64,000 bases of DNA from Thinopyrum elongatum (lineage: Eukaryota; Streptophyta; Magnoliopsida; Poales; Poaceae). Shown here in pieces: positions 12,220 through 24,177 of the stretch; the stretch's first letter is position 1, and every line of letters begins with the position of its first letter. The stretch spans positions 14,172,443-14,236,442 of the forward strand of contig CM022301.1 in NCBI GenBank assembly GCA_011799875.1, given 5' to 3'. Below the pieces are notes generated by a model that ran no database searches, had not been told where the DNA came from, and saw only the letters and a program-made list of their open reading frames with translations. Both the position numbers and the translations under genes were made by a program.

Positions 12220-13552
12220 TATTTGGTACCAATTCAATTCCTAGCAAGTTAAATAAGTAATAAATTAAACTGACAAACAGGACAAATAAAGTATATTCTC
12301 TGATATTTGGGTTCACATAGGCAGAGGCAACAGGGCACATCACATAGAACTTGTGCGGTGTCATCTAGGAAACACCCATTCTACAAAGCTTGGAAATAAT
12401 CATCTTTATCTATATGTAACTTTGTAGTGCTCCCATCCGATCCACTGAACTATGTCATGGATTTGGTATATATAGTTGTCAGCGTAGTCTTACAAACCCT
12501 AAAGAAGGGTGTGGCTAGGTCTCAGTCGACTGAAATTTAACGAAGTCTCAGTCAAGTGACATTACATGCAAGAGAAAAAAAAAAGGCTGGTTTTTTTTGC
12601 ACGAACCTCAATGTAAGATCTCACAGATATAGTATCGATCGAGACTTAACGAAGTCTCAGTCGACTGAGACTTAGCAAGACTGAAAAAAAATCTATCACC
12701 ACAAACAGATAAATATTCACATTTTCTGTACAACAACTTGTTTCCATTCAGTCCGCTAGTAATAGTGAAATCCTTTGTTGTCTCATGATCAGCATCGAAA
12801 TCCTTCCAATTTGTAAAGCTTGCTATATTACTTGACTACAAACCACAGTAAATAAAGCCATCCATGTACAACAATTCTCTTTCTACAACCATCCATCCTA
12901 CTTACTTTTTTGAAAAGAAAATACCATCCATTTGAGCAATGAAGAAATTAGTAAAAAATAGATAGATATGTTTTGAATCTATCAAATTATCTCCTATCAC
13001 AATGAGAAAAGCTCTTCAATTAAAGTACCTACTGAGAATGTAGAGATGAACTGTGATCAGTGGAAGTGCAATATATTTTGTTGCATGTATAAGCAAAGAG
13101 CAACCCAGAGGAGTTCCCAATCCCAGCCTTTCAGGCCCACAATCATTTTGCATGCACAGTCCCAAACTCCCAATCCAACAATCCGGAGCCTTTCCCTTTT
13201 GCCGCTTTCACCATATCTCCCCCACTTAGCACAAACCTGCTACTTCCACAGCACGCCTCCCTGAAGTGACCCGGACAAGCAATGGTGATGCATAAGAAGT
13301 TATATACGGTTGCTGTTTGTTTTAGTATATGCTAGCATTCCAAGTAGAATTAGCAGTGCCAAGAATGACTACTACTGAACTGCGATAATAATAATCCAAA
13401 CAGGAATTATTCATATCTACCTTCGGTTGTCTCCCGGGCTAAGGCCCCAACGAAAATTTTCGTGTACAGAAGCACGGACCAAAGAAAAACGAGTTAACTA
13501 AACCTCATCCAGTCCAACAGACCAAACCGAAGCCTAAAAGCAACGAACTTAC
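12220..13552. other. Intron-like AT-rich DNA between gene fragments
   Basis: No coding frame is recognised. A cagtcgactga/gagacttaacgaag motif recurs at 12520-12680 as a local imperfect repeat. This lies where the intron upstream of the DUF1664 membrane exon would be. Confidence 0.4.
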
Positions 13553-13854
13553 CCAGACCCATCGCCGTCGGGGGGCTCGGCAGGCACGTCCCTGCCTTGC
13601 GCGCCACCAGCATCTCCACCGCCAACGGCCTTCCCTGCACCTTTTACATCTCGCACCCCCTCAGCGGCGGGCCTCTCCTGTTCCTCCTCTTCTTCCTCCT
13701 CCCCTCCTCGTACCCTGCCATACCGCCTGCCGAGACCACCACCTCGGCACGCAAACAGAGCTGAATCGGCGGCGACGGCACCGGCCACTGCTATCTTTGC
13801 CACCACGCGGCTAGGGGGACTGGGAGGTCGCCGGTGGGCAATGAGGACGAGGCC
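13553..13854 (-). other. Possible degraded upstream exon of the DUF1664 fragment
   Basis: The minus strand has a GC-rich, Ala/Gly/Glu-rich open stretch ending at a consensus donor (TCTGG|GTAAGT). No reading frame passes cleanly from it into the membrane exon; the frame that fits the phase has a TAA upstream. The right side is cut by the solo LTR insertion. Identity is inferred only from position and donor. Confidence 0.3.
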
Positions 13855-16026
13855 TGTAGGAGATATGCCCTAGAGGCAATAATAAATGTTATTATTTATC
13901 TCCTTGCTCATAATTATGTTTTATGTTCCATGCTATAACTGCTGTGGTTCCCGAGCACGTATATCCATAAAGGCTCTGGGGAAAACCCATGTGCACGTGT
14001 GGAATAATAAACGGTAAAAAGTATTCCTAGTCATGCCTCTAAGACTAGCTCAAGTGTTGCATGATGATTATGTTTTCCCAATCATGGGCATGTCTATGCC
14101 AGCAGCTTTGAGGGCACAATGTTAAAAGAACATTTGTGTTGAATCGACCCGATTGATGTTATGCTATGAGATTCATTCGTCACAAGTTAATGGTTGATAA
14201 CACAGAGATGGTTAACGTTTGCATGATTCCTCAGACCATGAGAGTATCGAGTTTCTTCATGCTTGATTCATGAACTTTGGGGTTTGTTAAACGTCATCCG
14301 TAACTGGATGGCTATTACGGCGGCTTACGGGTTCATGAGAAAGTATGTTAAGTAACTTGATAGCTCAAGATTGGGATTTGCTCCTCCGACGATGGAGAGA
14401 TATCTCTGGGCCCTCTCGGTGTTAAGGTATCCATCATCGTCTGGCCAGACACTTTGTGATTTGATCACAGGGATGCCGGAACACGGTAACGAGAAAAGAG
14501 AACAATACCGGTAACGAGGTAACTAGCATAGTGGACAAGTTGTTGATCCACGGGAATGTCAACATGTCTCGCCTCGGGTATTTGTAACATATCGCGAAGC
14601 AACAGGAATAGCACACGGCAACTGGAGGTTCACTCGAATATTCATTCGTGTGGGTATAGGGGTCAATATGGGTGTCCACGGCTCCGATGTTGATCATTGA
14701 TCGGAAGGGGTTCCGTGTCATGTCTATACTTCACCGAACCTATAGGGTCACACGCTTAAGGGTCATCTATCTGCTGAATACTAGACAGGGAGTCTGAGAG
14801 AAAATCACCGAAAAAGTTTCGGACACCGAAAAGTTTCGGACAGCGGAAAAGTTCCGCAGAGAGAGGTCACCGGATGAGTTCCGGTGAAACTGAAGAGTTG
14901 TTTCAGGGGATACCATTAAGTCAAAATGGTTTCGGCACATGCCTGATAATTCTTGGAGGATACCAGAATCATTCTGGAAACTTCTGGGAATTTTCTGGAA
15001 GAAAAACCGGAAATGTTCCGGGGCTGCCGGAACCGCTTCAGATGCTTTTCGCAGATGAAATCACTAAACTGGAATTGTTCCAGAACGCATTGAAAATTAT
15101 TTTAGTGGGTACTGGAAATGTTCTAAGCCCACATAAATATTTTCAGTTCGAACGGACGCTGAAAAATGTCGTCGTGAATAGTGAAAGTGCTTTTTGGGAA
15201 TTTTATGGAAAGCACCTTTTGGGAATTTCCCAAAAGGCTTCTAGAATGCCTTAGGCACTAAGGAAGCCCCCTTGGGGGGTCCCCCAAGGGTGTGGCCGGC
15301 CAAGCATGGTGGAGCTCCTTGGAGCTCCACATGGCACCCCTTTTATCTTTATTCTTTTGTGGAAAGGCATAAAGTGGGGGTACTTTGGGTTTTTTTTGTA
15401 TGACATCTTTACCCCTTGGCTATCCTATAAATAGAGGTGGAGGGGCAGCCCTCCACACTCATCCCTTCTCACATACATGCCATTGCAATGATCTGGCTTC
15501 TCTCTCCCTCCCACGAAAAGAGTTTCGTAGAGCCGAAAGGCTGTCTGGGTTCCGGTGGGAACTAGTTCTGGACGGTGAAGCCCTGCTGGATAGATGACAC
15601 CGTATGTGTGCAACTCTGTAGAGAGGTCGTAGTTTCAATCTTGGTGCCCGAGGGGCTGTTCGAGAGTGCCTCCCGAAGGGCTGTCCAAGTGACGGTCCGA
15701 GTTCTGTGAGTCCTCCCGAAGGGCTGTCCGAGTGACCGTTCGAGTTTCGAAGGTCCTCCCGAAGGGCTGTCCGCGACATCGTCTGGGGGACTGTTCGACA
15801 GCCTCCCGGAGGGCTATCCGAAGGGAAGACGAGGGTATACATCCTCGCGGTTGGGAGGTTGTAAATCCTAGCTGCGGGGATCTGCACCGCCGATCGTCAT
15901 CGACTCTACTTCCGCTGCGCTTCGAGTCGGTAACGAAAATGATCAAACCTTGTATGCAGTCTTCATAGTGGTCCTGGGCTGGTGCGTAGGTCAGAAAATT
16001 TTTGTTTTCTGCTGCGTTACCCTACA
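13855..16026 (+). repeat. Solo LTR of a Copia-type element
   Basis: The LTR starts tgtaggagatatgcc, carries the same cctagaggcaataat block as the Angela LTR, and ends gcgttaccctaca. The flanking 5 bp are aggcc on both sides (13850-13854 and 16027-16031), a perfect target duplication. No internal domain remains, so this is the product of unequal recombination between two LTRs. It interrupts the GC-rich minus-strand exon-like region. A decayed copy of the same LTR in the other orientation lies at 31699-33750. Confidence 0.93.
15426..15433 (+). promoter_or_regulatory. TATA box of the solo LTR
   Basis: tataaata followed by a purine-rich stretch, about 600 bp before the LTR end. Confidence 0.6.
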
Positions 16027-16031
16027 AGGCC

Positions 16032-17111
16032 TTGACATGGATGAGAGGAGAGGTAGCTGCGACAGGAAAATAGGGGAGACGAGAGATCCGATCTTCTCCA
16101 ACGGCCACACCTACCCCACCCGACCCCTAAATCCGCGGTCTCTCCATCTTCCCCACCTCCCCACACTAGGCGGCCGGCCGATTTGAGCGGACCCAGCGCC
16201 TCTCCCGCTGATGGCCACGCCCTGCTCTGCACGGCCTCTTCCCATGGCCATGGATGGGGAGGACGTGCCGATCTAGGTGGAGGTAAGGAGAGAAAGGTCG
16301 TGTGCGTGGGCTAGCTGCCTTCATGGTGAAGATAAGAAGGAAGAAAGTTACCTGGGGGAGGTGTTACCTGCTTTTTTCATCTATTTTTTCTCATGCATGA
16401 ATAGTACCTGGCCAGCCCCTTGTGTCGACGTGGACAGGCCGAGCGGGCGCGCCTAGCGCGTAGCTTATTGTGTTTGATGATGGTTGCATCCCGCATTTGT
16501 CATGCCTGTGCCTGAATGGTTGCCTGTGTGTTTAACTAGCTAGATCCAAAGTGGAAATCTGTGAATATTTCTATGTTTTAACTTGATGCATGTGCTCCCG
16601 CTAGAGGTAGCAGACGTTATATTGTGGGACGGAGAGAGTACTATTTTCTCTGACATATATGGTCTAACTTACTGACGCCGCAAGTGCAAGTTTGTGAATA
16701 TGTTTGTGTTTAATTTGGCCTGTGTGCGTGTGTGCGTGTTTGCAATTTCGTTTTCCATCATCTAATATAGGCTTGAACTTTATCAATTCCGTTGCTTGAA
16801 ATAAAACATCTATACTATTGATGTAGGAATATATTTTTGTGCAAGGTGGTCTTTTCTTTTTTTTTCTGAGTGAACGAAGGCCGTTTCTTGGTGTGGGCCG
16901 AGTAAGCCCAAAATAAGCGTTGGGTGTCACTAACGGCCCAGCCCACGCTTTGCCCGATGCGCATCTCCTTTCTTCGTCTTCTTCACCGAGCCTAGTCGAG
17001 AGAGGATACAGCACCCCAGACGCCACCGCCACCACCTCCAAGGCCGGCCGGACCGCTTCCAGCCGCTGCTGCTCGCCGGCGCAGCGAGTCATTCCCTCCC
17101 CTTTCCTCCCC
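16032..17111. other. No recognisable gene; flank of solo LTR
   Basis: GC-rich beginning (continuation of the interrupted exon-like region), then AT-rich DNA. A gttatattgtgggacgg end near 16615-16640 resembles a Stowaway MITE remnant. Confidence 0.4.
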
Positions 17112-17130
17112 TCCCCCCCCCCCCCACCCC

Positions 17131-17165
<35 letters not shown>
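17112..17165. repeat. Poly-C tract
   Basis: Almost pure cytosine over 54 bases, broken by two A residues in its first part. The G-rich complement could form G-quadruplexes. A length error in assembly is also possible. Confidence 0.85.
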
Positions 17166-17199
17166 ACAATCTCGCCCCCACTCAGGCAACATGGAGTAT

Positions 17200-18247
17200 A
17201 TATATACATGAACAGTTTATGGGAATATAGAATGATTTTACGAAACGAAATCAGCATGAACGTTTGAGATATGTGGTGATTTTTATTTTTCGAACACCAT
17301 GCTGCCACTGAGAGTCCAGAATTATATAAGACCAGAGATGTTACCATAACAAACAGGAGTCCATAACAAACAGAGATGTTACCACTGTGTTTCTCGCTGA
17401 TGGCCGATGTGTGACACGCCCGGGCTTAGCTCTTATTACAAGCAGCTACATAACAAACAGGAGTTCAGTGAAAGATTCCCAAAAGTAAACTAAAAATTCC
17501 CTAGTATTATTGCAATGGGCACAGGTGGCCTAATCCACTGTTTTGGCATTTAGGTGATGTAAGAGGGAACTCTCATACATCAGAAGACTTCAACCATGGA
17601 CTTCACTAGATCTCCATTCCTGTATGCCGACCACCAGCATCGTTTCCTCCTGGGGTGGCCAGCACCTCGGCTCTGTTTTTTCCTCTATGGACAGCTCTCC
17701 TGCATCCGTCAAGCAACGCTATCAGATAGCACCAGTAGAAAACGAGTACATTTCTGTGTCTAGTTTAATCTCTACTGTTTGCGAAATTTGTCAGAAATTT
17801 CAAAGTTCTCGTGAATAATCATTTTGAATTTTATAACATCTCATTTCAACAGCCACACTATCAACATGCAGGACATTTTGCGCACAAATTTGTGATATTT
17901 TCTATATCAGTTTACAGCCCAAACACTTATGCAATCTTATAAGAAGTTTATTATCTACCACACTTTTATCAAAACTACCATATAAATGTACACAAATTTT
18001 GCGAACTTGTATGCATGGTTTTACACTGACGCGTAGAATACGTGTTCCACACCTTGCCGCCGAATAACACAACTATTCACTTAAAACAGAATGGAATGCG
18101 TTGAGAGGATTTGGTGCTATACCGCATACTCTCAGCATTCGAAACCTCCAGAAAATACCTCCCTGGTCAGTCATTGCCTGTGGAACAAAGAGGAATATAT
18201 CAGCAGGAACACATATAAAATGTTTTATGGAGTGTCTATATTTGAGA
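17200..18247. repeat. Tandem duplication, unit 1
   Basis: Matches the following unit over its length: gagtccagaattat, ggacttcactagatctcc, accaccagcatcgtttcct, ctatggacagctctcct, gtatgcatggttttacac and agaatacgtgtt occur in the same order in both. Noncoding. Confidence 0.8.
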
Positions 18248-19367
18248 GTATACATGAGATCACCATTTGCAGAGAATTAGTTAACGGTTTATAGGAATAT
18301 AGAGTGATTTTGTGAAATCAGCGATATGTGGTGATTTTTAATTTTTGAAAACCATGCTGCAACTAAGAGTCCAGAATTATTTTAAGACCACGAATGTTAA
18401 CATAGAAAATATTGCACCCAAGCTGTATTATGAACAATTAGCATTCCTCTGTATTGTGAACAACCAGTGTGATAAAAAGGGTACGAATATATATATAAAG
18501 CATTCGCACGTCGCATAAACAGGAGTCCGGTGAAGTAAAACTAAGGAGAAAATGACACCTTAGGTCCTTAGTGTTATTACAGTGGGCGCATGTCGCATAA
18601 TCCACCGTTTCCTTATTTAGATAATGCAAGGGGGAACTCTCATACGTCTGCATCATCAGAAGGCTTTAACCATGTTCCATGGACTTCACTAGATCTCCTC
18701 TCCTGTATGCCAACCACCAGCATCGTTTCCTGGGGTGGGCAGCACCTCAGCTCTGTTTATTCCTCTATGGACAGCTCTCCTAGCGCCGGCTCTACATCCA
18801 CCGAACAATGCATCAGATAGCTCCCATACATACGAATTAAGCTGTACATTTCAATTTCTAGTTTATCTCTACCGTTTTCAGAATTTTTCTCCAATATCAA
18901 AGCTCTCATAATAATCATTTTGAGTTTTTATAATATCTCATTTCAACAGCCACACTACCAACATGCAGGACTAGGCATATTCTGCAGCCCCATTTTTACG
19001 ACATTTTGTGGACAAATCTGTGATATTTTCTATAACAGTTTACGACCCAAACATTTAGGGTATATCTTACGAGAAATTTATTATTTGCAGCATTTTTATC
19101 AAAGCTACGATATAAATATACACAAATTTTGTGAACTTGTATGCATGGTTTTACACCGATGTGTAGAATACGTGTTATACACCTTGCCGCCAAATAGCAG
19201 AAATATTCACTTAAACTGAATGGAATAACTTGAGAGGATTTGGTGCTGTACCAAGTCTGAATACCCTTTGCATGCTCTCCAAAGTTTCTAACATAGTCTG
19301 TAGATCAAACTGCAAAGAGGAAAATATCAGCAGGAAACATTTAAAATGTTCTATGGAGCGTCTGTAT
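18248..19367. repeat. Tandem duplication, unit 2
   Basis: Second copy of the preceding unit, with insertions (for example near 18975) that stretch the offset from about 1.07 to 1.13 kb. On the minus strand both units encode a short similar peptide (APNPL followed by FHSV). It might come from a terminal exon or 3' region of the adjacent NLR, but this is uncertain. Confidence 0.78.
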
Positions 19368-20071
19368 TTTAGTTTTTAATGAATTCCATTATCTACAGTT
19401 TTCGTTTTTCCATGCTCTAGACTGACTAATATATTGGCAAAAGACGATCTGAAACCATTATCAGAGAGGGGAAAATATAGGGAGAAGAAAATGTACATGC
19501 TGGGGGGATGGGGGAAGGAATCATAAGGATACAACATAGAACTTAGATGAATTATTATAAATTGTCTTATCTTCAAATAAAAAGGCAATGACTAAAAATA
19601 AACTGAATAAACAAATCGCTAGCCTATATGAAAATCTGCGTGAATTGAACCAGTATATGAAGTGCCAAAGTATGCAAATGGAGTAATAATCAGTATGCAC
19701 GTAGTAAAGAGCAGACACAGAGTAATAATATTTAACAAAGATTGTTGCTTGAAAGGGTGAATTAGCATGGAGTTACCTTCACCATTAGTGTGGGCTTGTT
19801 AGGATTAATATCAAGCACTTTCCTATGTGCATTGCTCATGGCCTCTTTCATCGCATCACCATGATCACGAGCCTCCACATATGACATGCTCAAGTGAAGA
19901 GAGGTTCTCAAGCCCAAAGTGAAAATCACCAAATCGGTCATTTGTTGTCCTCATGTGAAACTGTAACTAAAGGATTTGGAGCATTTGCAGGGTTCCTTGT
20001 GTGAACACGAAATCAATGGCCTCCTCTACACGGAGCCTTGTCAGAGACTGGAATGGATAACCATTGTTAAT

Positions 20072-21498
20072 TATTATTTTTAGAAAAGGAGGAGGACCCC
20101 CGGCCTCTGTGCATCTGGACGATGCATGCAGCCACTTTATTAATTATCCACACAAGACCTTACAAAGTCATACAACAGTAAGACTAAAGCCACCGTCTAG
20201 GCAACATCTGTCGCTACTCCTATCCAGTTGATGAAGGGATGCTGATAGTCTGGGCCTAATACCAAACAGACCTCGCAGCCAAACCTAACATCTAAGACCT
20301 GAGGTCCCAACCAGGACGCCTGCCGGGTATGGAGCACCCACCAGTCTGGCGCACTCCTCAACCAGGACGCCTGCCAGGTATGAGGCCGCCGCAGCCACCT
20401 GCCACCAATCCATCTTCAGTGCTGTACTGCTGCATCTACCTTGCCCGGTCTACCTGCCATCGACGCCACCACGACGCCAGACAACGCCACCATCCTGCGC
20501 TCGTCCATCATCACACGCCCACCGGCGAGACCCCGCTGCTCCATGCCGCTGAGACCCGCCGTTGTCGACGTGCCAGATGCCACGCCGCTCCTCCGTCGCG
20601 AACACCACCTGCTGCCACTGGTCCCATCCCCTCCGCCTGCAGTTCCTCTAACCGAGCACCCAAACGCCCCAGGCGGCGCCTCCAAGAAGGGTACGACACA
20701 CGCAGTGCCGCCGCCGCCCAATCTAAGGAGATTTTGGGTTTACACCCGGGCATGGGGTCGGGGTGGAGGGCAGGGACCTCGACGGCGCCTGCAAGTAGGA
20801 GAACGGCGACCATGGTCGTCGCCACCGTCGGGATGAACAAGTCATCCAGAGTTTCCTCCGGTCCGATGTCACCTCTACCAGCCCCCGTGAACGCACCGGG
20901 GCCGACGACCGCGATCGTAAGCCACCAAGTGCAGCGGGAGAGAGCCTGCAGCGCGGAGGAGATCCACCGGCAACTCACCGCCCATGCGGTCAAGATGCCG
21001 TCCATCCACCCCCCGCGAACGTCGCCAGCCGAGGGCGCCGTCGCCATGCCTAACGGGGCCGCCGCCCCAGGTCCAGGTTCCTCCACGATGGTTGGAGTGG
21101 CGAGATCCGCCACGAGAGACGAGATCCGGCACCGCGCGGCCGACGCCATCGCCCAAGCCCGCCGTCGACCGATCCCGCCGCCGCCGGGAGCCCGCACGCT
21201 GCCGGGAGTACCACACCCATGGATCTGGGCGCCCGTGCACCACCGCGAGCCCGCCGCCTCCGGGATCCGCCACACCGTCGGGAGGGCCGCACCCCGCGGA
21301 TCAGGACGCCCGCGCCGCCGCGGATCCGGGAGAGAGAGGAGAGACCCTCCGCCGCCGCCGTCGCACGCACGGGCTTTGCCCGGCGCCGACCATCGGCAGC
21401 GGCGGAGGGGGAGGAGGGCGCTGGAGGGTTACTAGGCGGCGGCGGCGGCTGAGTCCTCCCGAGCCGCCCGCGGGGGAGGCGACGCGAGAGAGACGCCA
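20072..21498 (-). mobile_element. Non-LTR (LINE-like) retroelement insertion, non-autonomous
   Basis: A 15-bp direct repeat, ataaccattgttaat, flanks the insertion (20057-20071 and 21499-21513). Variable-length target duplications of this size are typical of LINE/SINE integration. The minus-strand 5' end is GC-rich (GGCGTCTCTCTCGCGTCGCC), as in plant LINE 5' regions, and the 3' end is A-rich (TCTAAAAATAATA). No reverse transcriptase motif is present. Long open frames on both strands reflect GC richness. The minus-strand one (20511-21275) is the more plausible remnant ORF, with no recognised domain. Confidence 0.72.
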
Positions 21499-22052
21499 AT
21501 AACCATTGTTAATGACTAACCTCTTCTATCTGTGGTGCATTGAAATCACCACAATGCTGAGGTCACGGAGAGATGGCATGCTCCCAAGGACTTGAAGGTC
21601 TTCCTCTCAGTTCTCTTAATCCGATTGTAAGGGAAGAGAGGGAGGGCAAGGAGGACATCGATCTTAGAAGCAATGTAGAGACCGAACTATCACTCATGTC
21701 AACGAACACCAGTTGTATTAGCTGAACAAAGCTTGATGGCAATTTTTTCAAGCGGTTGGTGGACCTTATGTCTAGCACTTGCAGAAGATGTAGATTACCA
21801 ATCTCTTTCGGGATCTCAGTGATAGATGTCCCTTTTAGGCACAGAAACCTCAGGTGAAGTAAATTGCAAATATCCTTCACATGATGATTATGCATTTCCT
21901 CACAACCACTTAAATCCAATGTACGAAGTACAGGAAAATCTGAAAGTGCTGACAACAAACTAAGGGCTCCACTAAACACAGTAAGTGATCTCACACTGGA
22001 CAAGCTTATGGTTGGCATTTGCTTGCCATCCTCTTCTTTACTGGTTTGCAGA

Positions 22053-22112
22053 GATAGCCCACGGACCCCCGCAAAAAAAAAAAAAAAAAAAAAAAATGAT
22101 AGCCGACGGACC
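22053..22112 (-). mobile_element. Poly(A)-only retro-insertion with 15-bp target duplication
   Basis: gatagcccacggacc, then cccgc, then 24 A, then t, then gatagccgacggacc. The 15-bp copies differ by one base. Only a tail and five extra bases were inserted, as expected from extremely 5'-truncated target-primed reverse transcription. The net gain is 45 bp, so the NLR frame stays open and reads a run of phenylalanines. Strand depends on which gene is considered sense; the A-tail is on the plus strand. Confidence 0.75.
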
Positions 22113-22723
22113 TTGCTTGGTACCAATCTAGGCAGCTGACCACCTAATGCTGTCAGAAAGTTCTCCTCGTTTGACAACGAAGCGATAAGGTCAAGCACCA
22201 TGTCGTGTACACGACAAGACCTCGCCTTATTATCAATATCCATATAAATTGGTTGGATCAAGCCTTTGTTAATAAGCTCATTAAAGTAAGCCTCTCCTAC
22301 TTCATACAAGCTCTTTCCCTGCTCTTCGCGAACAAATCCTTCGCCTATCCATTTCCATATCAGTTCTTTGGTTTTAATAATATAATCCTCTGGATACAAA
22401 CTAAGATACAGTAAACAAGCCTTAAGGTTTGGAGGCAAGTCGTAGTAACTGACATAGGCAGCTTATATATCTGCTCACTCACGAGCAGAGAAGTAGACAA
22501 AGATCCAGCCGAGGAGGCATATGCCGCACGCACGTATGACCAACGCACGGACGTACGACCCTCGGGTTGGTCGAACTACTTGAAAAAAAATTGTTAAAAA
22601 AAAGGAAACAAATACTCCTTTAGGTTTCCTGTCTACATTGTGGCACAGAGAGAGTACTAATTAGGTCGAACAATTTGCAGGGTTTTTTTTTAACAATTGC
22701 ACACAGGTACAGGCATGTAGGTA

Positions 22724-23056
22724 CTCCCTCTATTCCTTTATCTAAGGTGTATTATTTTCAGCATGGTGATCAAGGCACATAACTATGTACTAGTTAGGAC
22801 AAAATTACCCTTTTCTAATTTGTAGATTAGTGGCAACTAAATCATTTAGGTTAGAAAAGGAAGAGATACACACAATCGGGAGAGAGATAGTTTTCTTTTC
22901 TTTCTCTACAAGGAGAGATACATGCAATCAAGGAAGAGATATTTTTCTTTTTCTGGAGGGCCAAAATCAGAATTATGAGGAATTAGAACAAATACACCTT
23001 ACATTGTGAAATTTTATCAAAAAACAAATACACCTTATATAAAGGAACGGAGGGAG
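22724..23056. mobile_element. Stowaway-like MITE (333 bp)
   Basis: The ends are ctccctctattcctttat and, inverted, ataaaggaacggagggag, with TA on both sides as expected from the Mariner target duplication. Both ends also share aaggtgtatt. No coding capacity. Confidence 0.85.
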
Positions 23057-24177
23057 TACTAATTAATAAAGCTCGTGAATCATTTGCAGATAGCAGCCAC
23101 GGCCTCAATTCCTTAATGTACAGAATAAGATGGTGCTGATTAAGTAGAATGTTGAACTGGAAATCACAAGACAACAAAAACTATACGAATACATGATATA
23201 CATGCGATTACCATACCTATTGTCACATGGCTCACAACATAATCAAGGAAGATTGCGAAGCCTATAATACTTTGATTCGGCAAAGGAGGACGCATCAGTG
23301 ATGTCCTATTGATGGTGACCTAGAGCAAATGGTAATGACCGGCGAGCGACATTGACATCCAACATCGGCAGCCGGTCGTACCAATACCTAGGCAGCGGCG
23401 ATGGATGGCTGAGGAAGGCTGCCTGCAGTACAGCACCATCCGGCGACATCGACGTCCAGCGGTGGCAGCCAGCCATGCCAATACCCAACGAATGTGTGAA
23501 GGAAAGAGGAGGGGTAAACTTGAAACGAAAACTTGGGCGGAGAATGGGTCGCGGGGCGTCATCGTCAATACCACGATGGCCGGTCGCCGACGGATTGCCC
23601 TACTCTGTGCATCGCCCCTCCAGGGATCATAGATTTTGCCTTGAGGGCCTCGTCTGAACCGCTGCAGGCGCATGTCGCCGCGACTCGCATGGATTCTAGG
23701 GTTTCGGATGGAAAAGAGAGCGGCTGCTGAGGAACACAAGAGGGGAGACGTGCGAGCGTGATTTTCCCCGGTTTTGAATCTGGGGTCGAGGGGAAGGATG
23801 AAGGAGGAAACCGTACGCACAAAAAACCATAAGAGAAGACGGTAGAGATTCGGAGAGGCAACGGGAAGGGAATGAAGAAGAAAAGGAAAGTTATGGTTCT
23901 GTTCATAGCTGTCGATTAGTCGATCTTTTTTCCTTGTTATTTGTTTCCTAAAGCAAATTGCATTAACGAGAATGATCGGTTGATTTGGGTAAGTTAGGAA
24001 AGTTAGATCTGTGATCTTTTGCATGTTAGCACAGTGTTGGTTTATACAATGAAATTTCTCATAGAAACCTGGCTAGGCAACCCGCCGTTCTAGCGCACTT
24101 CACCGATTTTCACCGTGTGAGCCGTTCGATCTTCTTACCGTTGTACAATTTTTTATGTTGGCAATCGCTGGACCGTG
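23057..24177. other. Noncoding DNA with a short local duplication
   Basis: A roughly 43-bp segment at 23346-23388 (gcgacattgacatcc to ccaatacc) recurs at 23443-23485. Nothing else is recognised. Confidence 0.45.

Larger units (their letters stand above)
19779..22446 (-). pseudogene. NLR (CC-NBS-LRR type) resistance gene fragment
   Basis: Read on the minus strand, sequence enters the end of the NB-ARC domain with YYDLPPNLKACLLYLSLYPE and IWKWIGEGFV, then CRVHDMVLDLIASLS (the MHD-type motif, here V-H-D). An LRR region follows (LRTLDLSGCE, LRFLCLKGTSI, EIPKEIGNLHLLQVLDI). A frameshift near 21640 precedes LGSMPSLRDLSIVV. After a retroelement insertion (20072-21498) the LRR end resumes: FQSLTRLRVEE, then FGLENLSSLEHVICGGS, a 1-base deletion, and AHRKVLDINPNKPTLMVK, typical of cereal NLR C-termini. 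The CC, P-loop and most of NB-ARC are absent. An in-frame 45-bp poly(A) insertion lies in the LRR. NLRs are intracellular immune receptors; this one cannot function. Confidence 0.88.

Noticed and set aside
20329..21435. Long plus-strand ORF (368 codons), Pro/Arg/Ala-rich
   Set aside because: Lies within the GC-rich LINE-like insertion. Low complexity, no domain, and overlapping open frames on both strands indicate composition, not coding.
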